Assembly: GCF_003339505.1 (NCBI RefSeq)
Contig: NZ_QPIW01000036.1
Location: 1 to 64,000 of the forward strand
Direction of reading: 5' to 3'
Length of the DNA: 64,000 nt
From: Runella aurantiaca
Lineage (GTDB): Bacteria; Bacteroidota; Bacteroidia; Cytophagales; Spirosomataceae
Shown: positions 36,253-45,468 of the stretch, piece by piece
How the letters are laid out: each line of letters opens with the position of its first letter
Position numbering within the stretch: position 1 is the stretch's first letter
The notes under the pieces: model-generated
The model's database searches: none
What the model saw: only the letters and a program-made list of their open reading frames with translations
Told to the model about the DNA's origin: nothing
Position numbers and translations under genes: made by a program

Positions 36253-36889
36253 AATCCAACTACCTGTGGCTCAAAGTTACTACGACTGCCGTAAGCAGAG
36301 TGAACGTTCTGCTATCATCAATCTACTGACAGACAATGATTTACTATCCTGTAAGATAACCCTTGATGCCTTGTACCTGACCCCCGGCCTAATGACACCT
36401 CTGTTGCGTAGCCGTATTGTTAGAACGCAGCTCAGACCCACCGAATTTGTCGAGCTTGATTCAGCCCAATTCAAGCATGGCCGCCATCAGACACGTCAAA
36501 ATCAGTATAACTCACTGCAGGGCTTGTCACTTGACAAGCCCTGGCACAAGGCGGGCTTATGCACCCTGATTGAGGTAAAGCGAACGCGCTGCGACGCCCT
36601 AATGTATAAGACGCGAAGTTACTATGTCTGCAATGCCCCTGTGAGTTGTCAAAGTCAGGCCAACAACCTTTATGAGGCCATTAGAGGGCATTGGGGCGTA
36701 GAGGAGATGCACTGCAAGCGAGATGTTATTTTGAGCGAGGATGCGTTTCGGTCCCTCAAGACAAGTGTGCAGAAGGTCATGGCTACCGTGAGTCCTATGG
36801 CAGTGTGCCTACTAAGCGGCCAAAACAAGAGTATGAGCGCTCTTATTGATCTGTTTCTTGATAAAATAAAGGAGTTGTTTCAATTTTGA
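36253..36889 (+). pseudogene. ISAs1-type transposase fragment
   Basis: A frame of about 210 codons without a proper start, opening after a TAA near 36250. QSERSAIINLLTDNDLLSCK and ITLDALYLTPGLM match the middle of ISAs1-family DDE transposases; LYEAIRGHWGVEEMHCKRDV and SEDAFRSLKTS match the end, with the catalytic Glu region. The first 150 or so residues, including the first catalytic Asp, are absent and an internal stretch seems deleted, so it cannot be active. Confidence 0.7.
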
Positions 36890-37162
36890 AAATCAAAAAA
36901 GTTTTATGAGAAAGCCCTGCATCCAACTATTTTTTGCCAATTTTTAATTGTAATTGTTTAGGTACACTTTTAACTTAAAAATTACAATTTAAATGCCCAA
37001 ATTTAATTAGAAAAGTACAATTTCCCGTCAAAGCAAATCTTAAAACCCAAAAAGCAGTATTTTTCAGTAAATTGCTCAAGTACAAAAGAACCAACTACTT
37101 GATTATTAATCTTTAAATGGCCTGTGGGGTGCCAAAACAATTACTTTTAACCTAAGCATATT
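36890..37162. other. A/T-rich gap without visible gene
   Basis: Between the ISAs1 fragment and the broken iron-sulfur subunit the sequence is A/T-rich and has stops in all frames. I see no repeat ends or clear promoter. Confidence 0.4.
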
Positions 37163-37266
37163 ATGGCTAAATATAACTTAAAAAAGCCCAGCAAGTGGAA
37201 GTTGACCCTTCTACTCTTATGATTTGGGTGCTGCGTGATCACCTTGATTTGACAGGTACTAAATAA
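37163..37266 (+). pseudogene. Broken (2Fe-2S) subunit of a molybdenum hydroxylase
   Basis: The start MAKYNLK equals the first residues of the intact iron-sulfur subunit at 41815. A small deletion then shifts the frame; in the shifted frame the match goes on as AQQVEVDPSTLMIWVLRDHL and DLTGTK, where a TAA at 37264 follows, precisely before the first cluster cysteines of the intact copy. All cluster ligands are missing, so no functional subunit is made. Confidence 0.85.
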
Positions 37267-37300
37267 TGAACAACCTTTTGGGGATAAAACAACCTTAAAC

Positions 37301-39550
37301 ATGGAAAATGCAAAAACAACTTATAACAGGCGTTCTTTCCTGAAAGCCTCAGCCCTTTCGGGCGGAGGAATGCTGATTAGTATTGGGTGGTTATCAGGCT
37401 TTACACCTGCCGAATCGCCAGACCTAACTGGTCTTCCTCTTGATTGGAATGAACTGAATGGTTTTGTGAAAATTACGGCCGATAACGTCATCAAAATCAT
37501 GTCGCCTAATCCCGAAGGGGGACAAAATGTAAAAACCTCCATGCCCATGGTTGTGGCGGAGGAATTGGACGCAGACTGGAAAAAGGTAGTTGTGGAACAA
37601 GCAGACTTAGATACTAAGCATTTTACCCGGCAGTTTATAGGTGGTAGTCAGGCGATTCACCAAGGCTGGCAGACTTTACGGATGGCAGGGGCCACCGCCA
37701 AACAGATGCTTCGAGAAGCAGCCGCCAACCAATGGCAAGTACCCGTGGCAGAGATTAGTACAGAATTGGGGGTTTTATATCACAAGAAAAGCGGAAAATC
37801 AGCAAAATACGGCGAAATGGCCACTGCCGCCGCTCAGATTCCAGTACCCAAAGACGTAAAATTGAAGGATGTAAAAGATTTTAGGATTGTTGGCCATTCT
37901 CAAAAAAATGTAGAAGGCCCAAAAATCATCACAGGAAAACCCTTATTTGGCATTGATACCAAAAAAGAAGGTATGCTCATTGCGATGATTACACATCCAC
38001 CAGCCTTTGGATTGAAATTTAAGTCTATCCAAAACGAGGCCGTTGTCAGGAAAATGAAAGGGATTAAAGACATTTTTCCCGTTAAAATATTTCAAGACGA
38101 TTACGAAAGGCAGTTTTTCGATACCACTACTTTTTTGGAAGTGGTGGCCATCGTGGGTAATTCTACATGGGAGGTGATGCAAGCCAAAAAAGCCCTAAAA
38201 ATCGAATGGGAGCCTTTTGCCGATTACTCCGAAAAAAAGAATATGATGGGAAGAAAGCTAACGGCCAAAGTTCCCGCAGGATTGGAAAGTACGACAGACC
38301 ATACGGCCAAAATGGCGGAAAGAATGGGCAAGCCCGCCACGGTCCGTCGCAAAGACGGCGACCCTGAAACTGCCTTCAAAAACGCGGCAAAAGTACTGGA
38401 ACGCACCTTTACTGGCCCTTTTTTGGCCCATAATTGCATGGAACCCATGAATTTCTTTGCGCATGTAACCGATGAAAAAGCCGAATTGGCGGGTCCAATC
38501 CAAAAACCAGAAAATACAGAACAGGCTTTATCTGCTCGTTTGGGGATGCCCTTAGAGAAAATTGACATTAAGATGACTCGCCTTGGGGGCGGTTTTGGGC
38601 GACGTTCGTATGCGCATTGGTTAATAGAAGCCGCCCTGATTTCTCAAAAAGTGAAAGCCCCCGTAAAGCTGCTGTACACCCGAGAAGATGATATGACTTC
38701 GGGTATTTATCGCTCTGCCTATTCGGCCACTTATCGTGCGGCCTTGGATGCCAACAATAATTTAATCGGTTTCCATGTAAAAGCGGGCGGAGTGCCAGAG
38801 TCGCCTTTATATGCCAATCGTTTTCCTGCGGGGGCCGTTGACCATTATTTGGCCGAAGATTGGAGCGTCGAAACCAACCTTACCGTTGGCTCTTTTAGGG
38901 CTCCTCGCTCAAATTTTATGGCGGCTGCCGAGCAGTCTTTTTTAGATGAAGTAGCCGAAGCGGCAGGCAAAGACCCGATAACATTCAGATTGGAATTGCT
39001 TAAACGAGCCAAAGAAAATCTAGTAGGTAAAAATAACGAATACGAACCCGAACGCTACGCAGGGGTTTTGGAGTTGGTTCGGGAAAAATCAGGGTATGAA
39101 CAGGCAAAGCACACCAAACATTTAGGTGTTTCAGCTTATTTCTGCCATGATTCATACGCCGCTCATGTATTTGATTTGGAAATGAAAGAAGGAATGCCCG
39201 TTGTTAAAAAAGTGTATTGTGCCATAGACTGTGGTATCGTTATCAACCCAGATGCGGCCAAAAACATGGCCGAAGGGGCAATAGTGGATGGCATAGGTAC
39301 GGCCTTGTTTGGCAATATGACGTTTACGAAAGGAGTACCCGATAAAAGCAATTTTGACGGCTACCGCATGATACGCATGAACGAAGCGCCCAAAGAAATT
39401 GACGTACATTTTGTGCAAAACACCATAGACCCGTCAGGAATGGGCGAACCAGCCTATCCTCCAGTTTTCGGGGCGTTGGCCAATGCCCTTTACAAAGCTA
39501 CTGGTAAGCGATTTTATAACCAGCCATTCACACCTGCTTTACTTGAATAG
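37301..39550 (+). CDS. Molybdopterin-binding subunit of isoquinoline oxidoreductase-type enzyme, copy 1
   Basis: Large subunit (749 residues) of a xanthine-dehydrogenase-family hydroxylase of the IorB type. It carries a Tat signal (NRRSFLKASALSGGG), so it is exported with its cofactor. Mo-cofactor motifs include GGGFGRRSYAHWLIEAAL and the catalytic-Glu region MGEPAYPPVFGALANALY. It is similar along its length to the copy at 42309. Its own iron-sulfur gene just upstream is broken, so it must use the partner at 41815 or be idle. No cofactor maturation genes are in the window. Confidence 0.88.
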   Translation: MENAKTTYNRRSFLKASALSGGGMLISIGWLSGFTPAESPDLTGLPLDWNELNGFVKITADNVIKIMSPNPEGGQNVKTSMPMVVAEELDADWKKVVVEQADLDTKHFTRQFIGGSQAIHQGWQTLRMAGATAKQMLREAAANQWQVPVAEISTELGVLYHKKSGKSAKYGEMATAAAQIPVPKDVKLKDVKDFRIVGHSQKNVEGPKIITGKPLFGIDTKKEGMLIAMITHPPAFGLKFKSIQNEAVVRKMKGIKDIFPVKIFQDDYERQFFDTTTFLEVVAIVGNSTWEVMQAKKALKIEWEPFADYSEKKNMMGRKLTAKVPAGLESTTDHTAKMAERMGKPATVRRKDGDPETAFKNAAKVLERTFTGPFLAHNCMEPMNFFAHVTDEKAELAGPIQKPENTEQALSARLGMPLEKIDIKMTRLGGGFGRRSYAHWLIEAALISQKVKAPVKLLYTREDDMTSGIYRSAYSATYRAALDANNNLIGFHVKAGGVPESPLYANRFPAGAVDHYLAEDWSVETNLTVGSFRAPRSNFMAAAEQSFLDEVAEAAGKDPITFRLELLKRAKENLVGKNNEYEPERYAGVLELVREKSGYEQAKHTKHLGVSAYFCHDSYAAHVFDLEMKEGMPVVKKVYCAIDCGIVINPDAAKNMAEGAIVDGIGTALFGNMTFTKGVPDKSNFDGYRMIRMNEAPKEIDVHFVQNTIDPSGMGEPAYPPVFGALANALYKATGKRFYNQPFTPALLE

Positions 39551-39566
39551 TATGACAAAGGGTGAT

Positions 39567-39631
39567 TGAATGCCTCAAATTGAGTCCCCAAAAAATGGGG
39601 ATTCGATTTGGATTCTAGCCTGAGGCATTCA
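39567..39631. terminator. Nested hairpin, likely terminator
   Basis: The outer arms TGAATGCCTCA and TGAGGCATTCA pair perfectly (11 bp) and enclose a second hairpin, TCCCC-AAAAAAT-GGGGA. It sits between the convergent ends of the hydroxylase gene and the AraC-type gene and probably stops transcription from both sides. Confidence 0.6.
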
Positions 39632-39690
39632 TTTAAACCTTAGATTATTGATGAGAATCACAGCCCGATTCAATGAGATGACTTTGAACG

Positions 39691-40602
39691 TCAGTTAAGA
39701 TTTCTATACTCGTTCGGGGTATATCCTACGCGCTGTTTAAACAACCTTGTAAAGTGTTGTGGATATTTAAAGCCCAGCTCAAATGCAATTTCATTTACCG
39801 TTTTATCATTCCCAAACACCTTATTTTTTGCCTCTTCTATCACTTTATCTTGTATAAATTCTTTAGCAGATTGTCCGGTTTCTTTTTTGAATAAATCTCC
39901 AAAATAATTGGCCGACAAATGAAGTTCATCTGCAAAATAAGCCACCGAAGGCAAGCCAAGAGTTTGTGGTTTTTCGGACAAAAAATAATTGTTTAAGAGC
40001 TCTTCAAATTTTTCTAAAATGCCCTTGTGAACCACATCTCTAGTAATAAACTGGCGGTCGTAAAATCGCTGACAGTAATCCAAAAACAATTCTATATTAC
40101 TGGCTATGAGCTTTTTACTGTGTTTATCAACGGGCTGTTTCAATTCAAATTCTATTTTAGAAAAAATATCAAGAATCATTGTTCTCTCATCATCAGATAG
40201 ATGAAGGGCTTCATGGGTTTGATAGTTAAAGAACTTATAGTTTTGAATGGTTTTTCCCAAAGGTGTACCAATCAAAAAATCAGGATGAAACAATAATCCA
40301 AATCCTATAGGTTGATACTTAACTTTGGGGTTTTCCATACTTATAAACTGACCAGGGGCATAAAAAACCAGTGTACCGGCCTGATAATCATAGTAATGGC
40401 GACCATACCGCAAATCTCCACACACCACATCTTTCAAAATAATACTGTACAATCCATAATTAAATTTTATGGAATCCACATCTCCCCATTCTCGCGGATT
40501 CGCCTTTGAGTAATCAATTACGGTTACCAGCGGGTGCAGCGTTTTGTGATTATTGGCGGCATTGAACGCGCTGATGCTGTCTATGTTTACTATCTTTTCC
40601 AT
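39691..40602 (-). CDS. AraC family transcriptional regulator
   Basis: Soluble regulator of 303 residues. The N-terminal 170 residues look like a cupin-type effector domain (YYDYQAGTLVFYAPGQFISM). The C-terminal AraC domain has two helix-turn-helix units: LPSVAYFADELHLSANYFGD and VNEIAFELGFKYPQHFTRLF, ending RVGYTPNEYRNLN. It is divergent from the NTF2-like, flavodoxin and hydroxylase genes and may regulate them; such regulators often stand beside oxidoreductases in Bacteroidota. Confidence 0.88.
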   Translation of the reverse strand: MEKIVNIDSISAFNAANNHKTLHPLVTVIDYSKANPREWGDVDSIKFNYGLYSIILKDVVCGDLRYGRHYYDYQAGTLVFYAPGQFISMENPKVKYQPIGFGLLFHPDFLIGTPLGKTIQNYKFFNYQTHEALHLSDDERTMILDIFSKIEFELKQPVDKHSKKLIASNIELFLDYCQRFYDRQFITRDVVHKGILEKFEELLNNYFLSEKPQTLGLPSVAYFADELHLSANYFGDLFKKETGQSAKEFIQDKVIEEAKNKVFGNDKTVNEIAFELGFKYPQHFTRLFKQRVGYTPNEYRNLN

Positions 40603-40766
40603 TTCCTTTTCTTTTGAAATCCATTCAAAATTAAGATATAAAAAATACCATACTTCGCATAAATACCGTAATCAGTAAAAATGGTAGAAAAAGCAGTAAT
40701 TTATATACTATCAAAGCAAGAAAGTTCATAGAGATTTGTATCTCAAAAAACAAAACCATTTTTAAA

Positions 40767-41219
40767 ATGAAAACAAATATCAAATTTTTAGCATTACTCT
40801 TTTTTTGTTCTATCTCGGCTTTTGCTCAATCAACAAAAGAAGAACAAGAACTTATCCAACTCTCTAAAGACAAATGGCAATGGATGGCGGATAAAAACGT
40901 GGATAAATTAAAAAATTTATTTGATGCCAAAGCCAAGTTTGTTCACATGAGCGGTACATGGAAAACGGATGAAGAACTGGAAATCATTAAAACCGGCAGC
41001 ATTTGGTACAAAGAGGCCAAAGTGCATGATACAGCGGTAGAAGTTTCGGGAAATACAGCCATTGTCTGGAACAGAATTACGCTGGTAGCTATGGTTAGAG
41101 GAAATGAGGCCATCACTGAATTTACCGTCACAGAAGTCTATCAAAAACAAGGTGAAAGCTGGAAAATGTTGGCCCTGACATTTAGCAGTGTACGCGATAC
41201 GCATCAGATTAAGAAGTAA
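40767..41219 (+). CDS. DUF4440/NTF2-like secreted protein
   Basis: 150 residues with a signal peptide (LLFFCSISAFAQ) and an NTF2-like fold: EEQELIQLSKDKWQWMADKN, LKNLFDAKAKFVHMSGTWKT, VHDTAVEVSGNTAIVWNRIT and VTEVYQKQGESWKMLAL. The final strand order fits DUF4440. Such proteins bind small molecules or are enzymes; no activity can be assigned. Divergent from the AraC gene. Confidence 0.78.
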   Translation: MKTNIKFLALLFFCSISAFAQSTKEEQELIQLSKDKWQWMADKNVDKLKNLFDAKAKFVHMSGTWKTDEELEIIKTGSIWYKEAKVHDTAVEVSGNTAIVWNRITLVAMVRGNEAITEFTVTEVYQKQGESWKMLALTFSSVRDTHQIKK

Positions 41220-41255
41220 ATTCTTTACGAATCAGTAAAAAGAGGTAATATCCTC

Positions 41256-41726
41256 ATGAAAAACAACTTAGTTTTCTTCTTGTTTTTTACAACCGCTATT
41301 TGCCTCTTTACAGGTAGTTCGTCGGCACAAGCGCTGGTTACTGACAAAAAAGTACTGATTGTGTATTTGTTCCGCACCAACAATACCAAAGCAATTGCCG
41401 AAATCATCCACAAAGAAGTAGGTGGAACATTGGTAGCTTTGAAGTTGACAAACCCTTATCCCGAAAACTATACGGAAACGGTGCCGCAGGTAGTCAAAGA
41501 AAATGAAAAAGGGTATTTGCCACCGCTCAAAACAAAGATTGACAGCATAGCCCAATACAACGTAGTGTTTGTTAGGTTTCCTACTTGGTGGATGAAATTG
41601 CCACCGCCCATAAAAAGTTTATTACATCTGTATGATTTAAAAAAAGTGGTTGCAGAAAATAAAGATACTATAACCCTTTTTTACGGCAGAAAAAAGCAGC
41701 AACAAATTCGTTATTTTTCTGTTTGA
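41256..41726 (+). pseudogene. Flavodoxin-like protein, C-terminus lost
   Basis: Exported flavodoxin of 156 residues with a signal peptide (ICLFTGSSSAQ). The flavodoxin core is clear: VLIVYLFRTNNTKAIAEII for the phosphate loop (the usual Ser/Thr loop is changed to FRTNNT) and IAQYNVVFVRFPTWWMKLPP. After [14 protein letters not shown] the frame runs into IRYFSV and stops, so the expected last strand and helix with the flavin-binding glycine loop are absent. Probably cut by a deletion or frameshift. Confidence 0.6.
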
Positions 41727-41814
41727 TTTTTGTAAGTATTCGATTGAAAAGTGTTGTTTTTTACGGAATTTTCGGTATAATTTTGATAAATTTTTTTATA
41801 ACATATTCCTGCTC

Positions 41815-42270
41815 ATGGCAAAGTATAATCTTAAAATCAATGGCAAAGCCCGCCAAGTGGATGTAGATCCAAGTACGCCAGTGCTTTGGGTACTACGCGA
41901 TAGTCTCAACATGGTAGGTACTAAGTTTGGCTGCGGCATGGCTCAATGCGGCGCCTGCACTGTTCATTTAGACGGAAATGCCGTTCGTTCGTGCGTGTTG
42001 CCCGTTTCGGCGATTGGCAAACAGGAAATTACCACCATCGAAGGCCTTTCTGCCAACGGCGACCACCCCGTACAAAAAGCATGGCTCGAACACGACGTGG
42101 CTCAATGCGGCTATTGTCAATCGGGGCAAATTATGAGTGCAGCGGCGTTGCTCAAAAGTAATCCCAAACCAACCGATGACGATATTGATGCCGCCATGAG
42201 TGGGAATATCTGTCGTTGTGGAACGTATTTGAGAATCAAAGAAGCGATAAAAACGGCCTCTAAAGTATAA
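41815..42270 (+). CDS. (2Fe-2S) subunit of isoquinoline oxidoreductase-type enzyme
   Basis: Small subunit of 151 residues. The ferredoxin-like cluster site is [17 protein letters not shown] with a further Cys in VRSCVLP, and the helical second cluster site is [11 protein letters not shown] plus [13 protein letters not shown]. All eight ligands are present. It passes electrons from the molybdenum site to an acceptor. It precedes the large subunit gene by 38 bases; the broken duplicate at 37163 has the same N-terminus. Confidence 0.92.
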   Translation: MAKYNLKINGKARQVDVDPSTPVLWVLRDSLNMVGTKFGCGMAQCGACTVHLDGNAVRSCVLPVSAIGKQEITTIEGLSANGDHPVQKAWLEHDVAQCGYCQSGQIMSAAALLKSNPKPTDDDIDAAMSGNICRCGTYLRIKEAIKTASKV

Positions 42271-42308
42271 ATTGTGTAGCGGTAGCACTAAAAAAAAGCA
42301 AAATAGCA

Positions 42309-44570
42309 ATGAAAAATACACATAATCGCCGTTCATTCCTCAAATCTTCGGCGTTGGCTGGTGGTGGAATGATGCTAAGTTTCAGCTGGTTTTCGAATGC
42401 GAAAGCCGCCGAAAAAATACAGGAGCGGAACGCCGCCCGATTAAATCTCCCCGACCAATGGTCAGAACTAACGGGCTATGTTAAAATTACCCCCGATAAT
42501 GTCGTTAAAATTCTTTGTCCAAACCCCGAATTCGGTCAAAATGTAATGACCTCATTACCAATGATTGTGGCGGAGGAATTGGATGTAGATTGGAAAAACG
42601 TAGTCGTGGAAATGGGACCGCACGACAACGTGAAATTGGGACCACAATTTACGGGCGGTAGTAATTCGGTTAGAATGTACTGGAAACCCTTGAGAAACGC
42701 TGGCGCAGCGGCCAGACAAATGCTCATCGAAGCCGCGTCTCAAACATGGAGCGTTCCTGCGTCTGAAATCACAACCAAGGCAGGGGTTTTAACGCATACA
42801 AGCGGGAAAACGGCAAAATATGGAGAGATGGCAAGCAAAGCCGCCGCCATTGCCGTGCCTAAAGAGGTAAAATTGAAAGCTCCCAAAGATTTTTCAATTG
42901 TCAGAAATTCAAAGAAAAATACGGAAGGCCTAAAAGTAGTTACGGGCAAACCACTATTTGGAATGGATTATCGGGTTGATGGTATGTTGATTGCCATGAT
43001 TCAGCATCCGCCAGCCTTCGGTATGAAACTTAAATCCTTTGATGCTTCGCAATCTCTGAAAATGCCCGGCATCAAAGATGTATTTAGCTTTAAACTATAC
43101 GATGATGGTTTTGAACAAGGCGGTTTTGATACCCGTACTTTCAATGAAATGATTGCCGTAGTGGGCAATAGTACATGGGAAGTCATGAACGCTCGCAAAA
43201 AGCTGATTGTACAATGGGAAGCCGCCGGCGACTTAAAAGAAACCATGTCGGGAAGAGGCGGAAAAAGAGAAGTAAGCGTTCCAGGTAGATTAGAAACCAC
43301 AAGCCGTCAATTTGAAATGATGGCCGAATACGCAAAAAAACCAGCCCAGCAATTAAGAAAAGACGGTGACCCCGAAACAGCTTTCAAAAATGCGGCTCAA
43401 ATCATCGAACGCACCTACAATGCACCGTTTTTGGCACATAACTGCATGGAGCCGATGAATTTCTTTGCGCATGTAATGGAAGATAAAGCGGTGGTGGCTG
43501 GGCCTTTGCAAGCGCCCGGTTGGATGGAGCCTACCCTTGCCAAAATTTTAAACCTGCCAGCCGAAAAGATTGAAATTCAAATGACTCGAATGGGTGGGGG
43601 ATTTGGTCGTAGAGCCTACGGGTCGTACGTATATGAAGCGGCTCGAATCTCTCAAAAACTCAAAGCACCCGTCAAACTGATTTATAGCCGTGAAGACGAT
43701 ATGACGTACGGCATTTATCGCCCGATGTACACCGCTACGTATCGTGCAGCGTTGGATGCCAACAAAAATCTAATTGGGTTTCATGTCATTGGCGGCGGAA
43801 TTCCCGAAAACCCAGTTCATGCCAATCGTTTCCCAGCGGGAGCGGTTGATAACTATTTGGCTGAGGGGTGGGAAATTCCTTCAAACGTGACCATTGGAGC
43901 CTTCAGAGCGCCCCGTTCCAACTTCAATGCGGCGGCTGAGCAATCTTTTTTGGATGAATTAGCCGAAGCCATGGGCAAAGACCCCATTCAACTTCGCCTA
44001 GATTTATTGAAAAAGGCAAAAGAAAATCCAGTAGGCAAAAACAATGATTACGATGCAAGCAGATACATTGGCGTTTTGGAACTACTGAAAGAAAAATCAG
44101 GCTGGGGCAAACCCGAAAATGCTGGCAAAAAACGTGGCGTAGCTGCTTATTTCTGTCACGCTTCGTATGCTGGTCATGTGGTTGATATGGTCATGCGCGA
44201 CGGCCAACCGTATGTTGAACAAGTAACGAGTACCGTTGATTGTGGCGTCGTTGTCAACCCCGATGCCGCTCGAAATATGGTACAAGGTGCGGTAGTTGAT
44301 GGTATCGGTAATGCATTTTACGGAGCATTGACCCACAAAGACGGAGCCCCCGAACAAAGTAATTTCCACAATTATCGCATCATTCGCCACAACGAAGCGC
44401 CGAAGAAAATTGATGTACATTTTGTAGAAAGCGATGTTGACCCGACGGGTCTTGGCGAACCGCCATTCCCACCAGTTTTTGGGGCAGTAGCCAATGCGTT
44501 GTTTAAAACGACGGGTAAACGCTATTATAACCAGCCGTTTGCCTCAGAACAATCTAATCCAAAATCATAA
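42309..44570 (+). CDS. Molybdopterin-binding subunit of isoquinoline oxidoreductase-type enzyme, copy 2
   Basis: 753 residues, a paralogue of the gene at 37301 and here next to a complete iron-sulfur subunit. The Tat signal is NRRSFLKSSALAGGGMMLS. Mo-site motifs are GGGFGRRAYGSYVYEAARIS and LGEPPFPPVFGAVANALF with the catalytic Glu. The enzyme hydroxylates N-heterocycles or oxidises aldehydes in characterised relatives; the substrate here is unknown. A strong terminator follows. Confidence 0.9.
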   Translation: MKNTHNRRSFLKSSALAGGGMMLSFSWFSNAKAAEKIQERNAARLNLPDQWSELTGYVKITPDNVVKILCPNPEFGQNVMTSLPMIVAEELDVDWKNVVVEMGPHDNVKLGPQFTGGSNSVRMYWKPLRNAGAAARQMLIEAASQTWSVPASEITTKAGVLTHTSGKTAKYGEMASKAAAIAVPKEVKLKAPKDFSIVRNSKKNTEGLKVVTGKPLFGMDYRVDGMLIAMIQHPPAFGMKLKSFDASQSLKMPGIKDVFSFKLYDDGFEQGGFDTRTFNEMIAVVGNSTWEVMNARKKLIVQWEAAGDLKETMSGRGGKREVSVPGRLETTSRQFEMMAEYAKKPAQQLRKDGDPETAFKNAAQIIERTYNAPFLAHNCMEPMNFFAHVMEDKAVVAGPLQAPGWMEPTLAKILNLPAEKIEIQMTRMGGGFGRRAYGSYVYEAARISQKLKAPVKLIYSREDDMTYGIYRPMYTATYRAALDANKNLIGFHVIGGGIPENPVHANRFPAGAVDNYLAEGWEIPSNVTIGAFRAPRSNFNAAAEQSFLDELAEAMGKDPIQLRLDLLKKAKENPVGKNNDYDASRYIGVLELLKEKSGWGKPENAGKKRGVAAYFCHASYAGHVVDMVMRDGQPYVEQVTSTVDCGVVVNPDAARNMVQGAVVDGIGNAFYGALTHKDGAPEQSNFHNYRIIRHNEAPKKIDVHFVESDVDPTGLGEPPFPPVFGAVANALFKTTGKRYYNQPFASEQSNPKS

Positions 44571-44588
44571 ATAGAGTACGAATAAATC

Positions 44589-44631
44589 AAAGCCATCATT
44601 GCAAAGTCAGATATGCAATGATGGCTTTTTT
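44589..44631 (+). terminator. Intrinsic terminator after the hydroxylase genes
   Basis: AAAGCCATCATTGCA and TGCAATGATGGCTTT form a perfect 15-bp stem with a 10-base loop, followed by a T run (44626-44631). It lies 19 bases after the hydroxylase stop codon. Confidence 0.92.
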
Positions 44632-44687
44632 GTTTCTTAAAGGGAAGTAAATCCTCTCTTGAAAAGTTACTTGTTTGTAAAATAAAC

Positions 44688-44721
44688 TTGTATAGAAATC
44701 TACATATATTTATTATTTTTG
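44688..44721 (+). promoter_or_regulatory. Bacteroidota-type promoter for the resolvase gene
   Basis: A -7 box TATTTTTG (44714-44721) fits TAnnTTTG, with a TTG at 44688-44690, 23 bases upstream, as -33 element. The ATG at 44749 follows at a suitable distance, and a terminator isolates the gene from upstream transcription. Confidence 0.5.
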
Positions 44722-44748
44722 AAGTATAAAATAAGTTTAAGTAGACAA

Positions 44749-45336
44749 ATGAAAATAGGATATGCCCGGGTATCTACCCAAGATCAAAATTTGGAAATGC
44801 AGATTGATGCCTTGACAAAAGTGGGATGTGAACAGATATTTCAGGAAAAAGCTTCTGGTATAAAATCGGACCGACCCCAACTGCAAGCCATGCAGCAAAT
44901 GCTCCGACAAGGGGATGTAATCTATATTTATAAACTCGACCGGTTGGGGCGTTCTTTAAAGCACTTGCTTGAAATTACCTCCGATTTTTCAAAAAGAGGC
45001 ATAGGTCTGGTTTCAATCAATGACCACATTGATACCACCACTGCCCAGGGCAGGCTCATTTTCAATATTTTTGCTTCTTTGGCAGAGTTTGAAAGAGACC
45101 TCATCCGAGAGAGGACAAAATCTGGATTGGAGGCGGCTCGGGCCCGGGGCCGAAAAGGAGGCCGCAGAAGGGGTTTGTCTAAGGAAGCTGAAAAAACAGC
45201 AATGCTTGCCCAAACATTATACAATGAACGTAAATTGGGGGTCAATGAAATTGCCGCTGATTTGAAAATTTCAAAAATGACCCTCTACAAATATCTTCGG
45301 CACAGAGGCGTACAAATTGGCAGTAAAGTTGATTGA
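44749..45336 (+). CDS. Serine recombinase (resolvase/invertase)
   Basis: 195 residues from the ATG at 44749. Catalytic domain 1-140: MKIGYARVSTQDQNLEMQI with the nucleophilic Ser, then YKLDRLGRSLKHLLEI and AEFERDLIRERTKSGL. The C-terminal helix-turn-helix is VNEIAADLKISKMTLYKYL. It is of the Tn3-resolvase/Pin type. It could resolve plasmid dimers, belong to the Tn3-type fossil at 35957, or invert DNA; no target site was identified. Confidence 0.9.
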   Translation: MKIGYARVSTQDQNLEMQIDALTKVGCEQIFQEKASGIKSDRPQLQAMQQMLRQGDVIYIYKLDRLGRSLKHLLEITSDFSKRGIGLVSINDHIDTTTAQGRLIFNIFASLAEFERDLIRERTKSGLEAARARGRKGGRRRGLSKEAEKTAMLAQTLYNERKLGVNEIAADLKISKMTLYKYLRHRGVQIGSKVD

Positions 45337-45362
45337 GTAGTTTACTACAAAGTTTTGGTTGT

Positions 45363-45397
45363 AAGTGGTGCCGTCTTCAAAAACGCCGGCACCACTT
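45363..45397 (+). terminator. Stem-loop terminator after the resolvase gene
   Basis: AAGTGGTGCCG and CGGCACCACTT form a perfect, G/C-rich 11-bp stem with a 13-base loop, 26 bases after the resolvase stop. The following T stretch is broken, but the stem is strong. Confidence 0.7.
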
Positions 45398-45468
45398 TAA
45401 AGTTTATTCTTAGCCTCCTTTAGAGTTTGGATTCAAAGCTCATCAAATCGCCCTATCTGCATCAAGTA

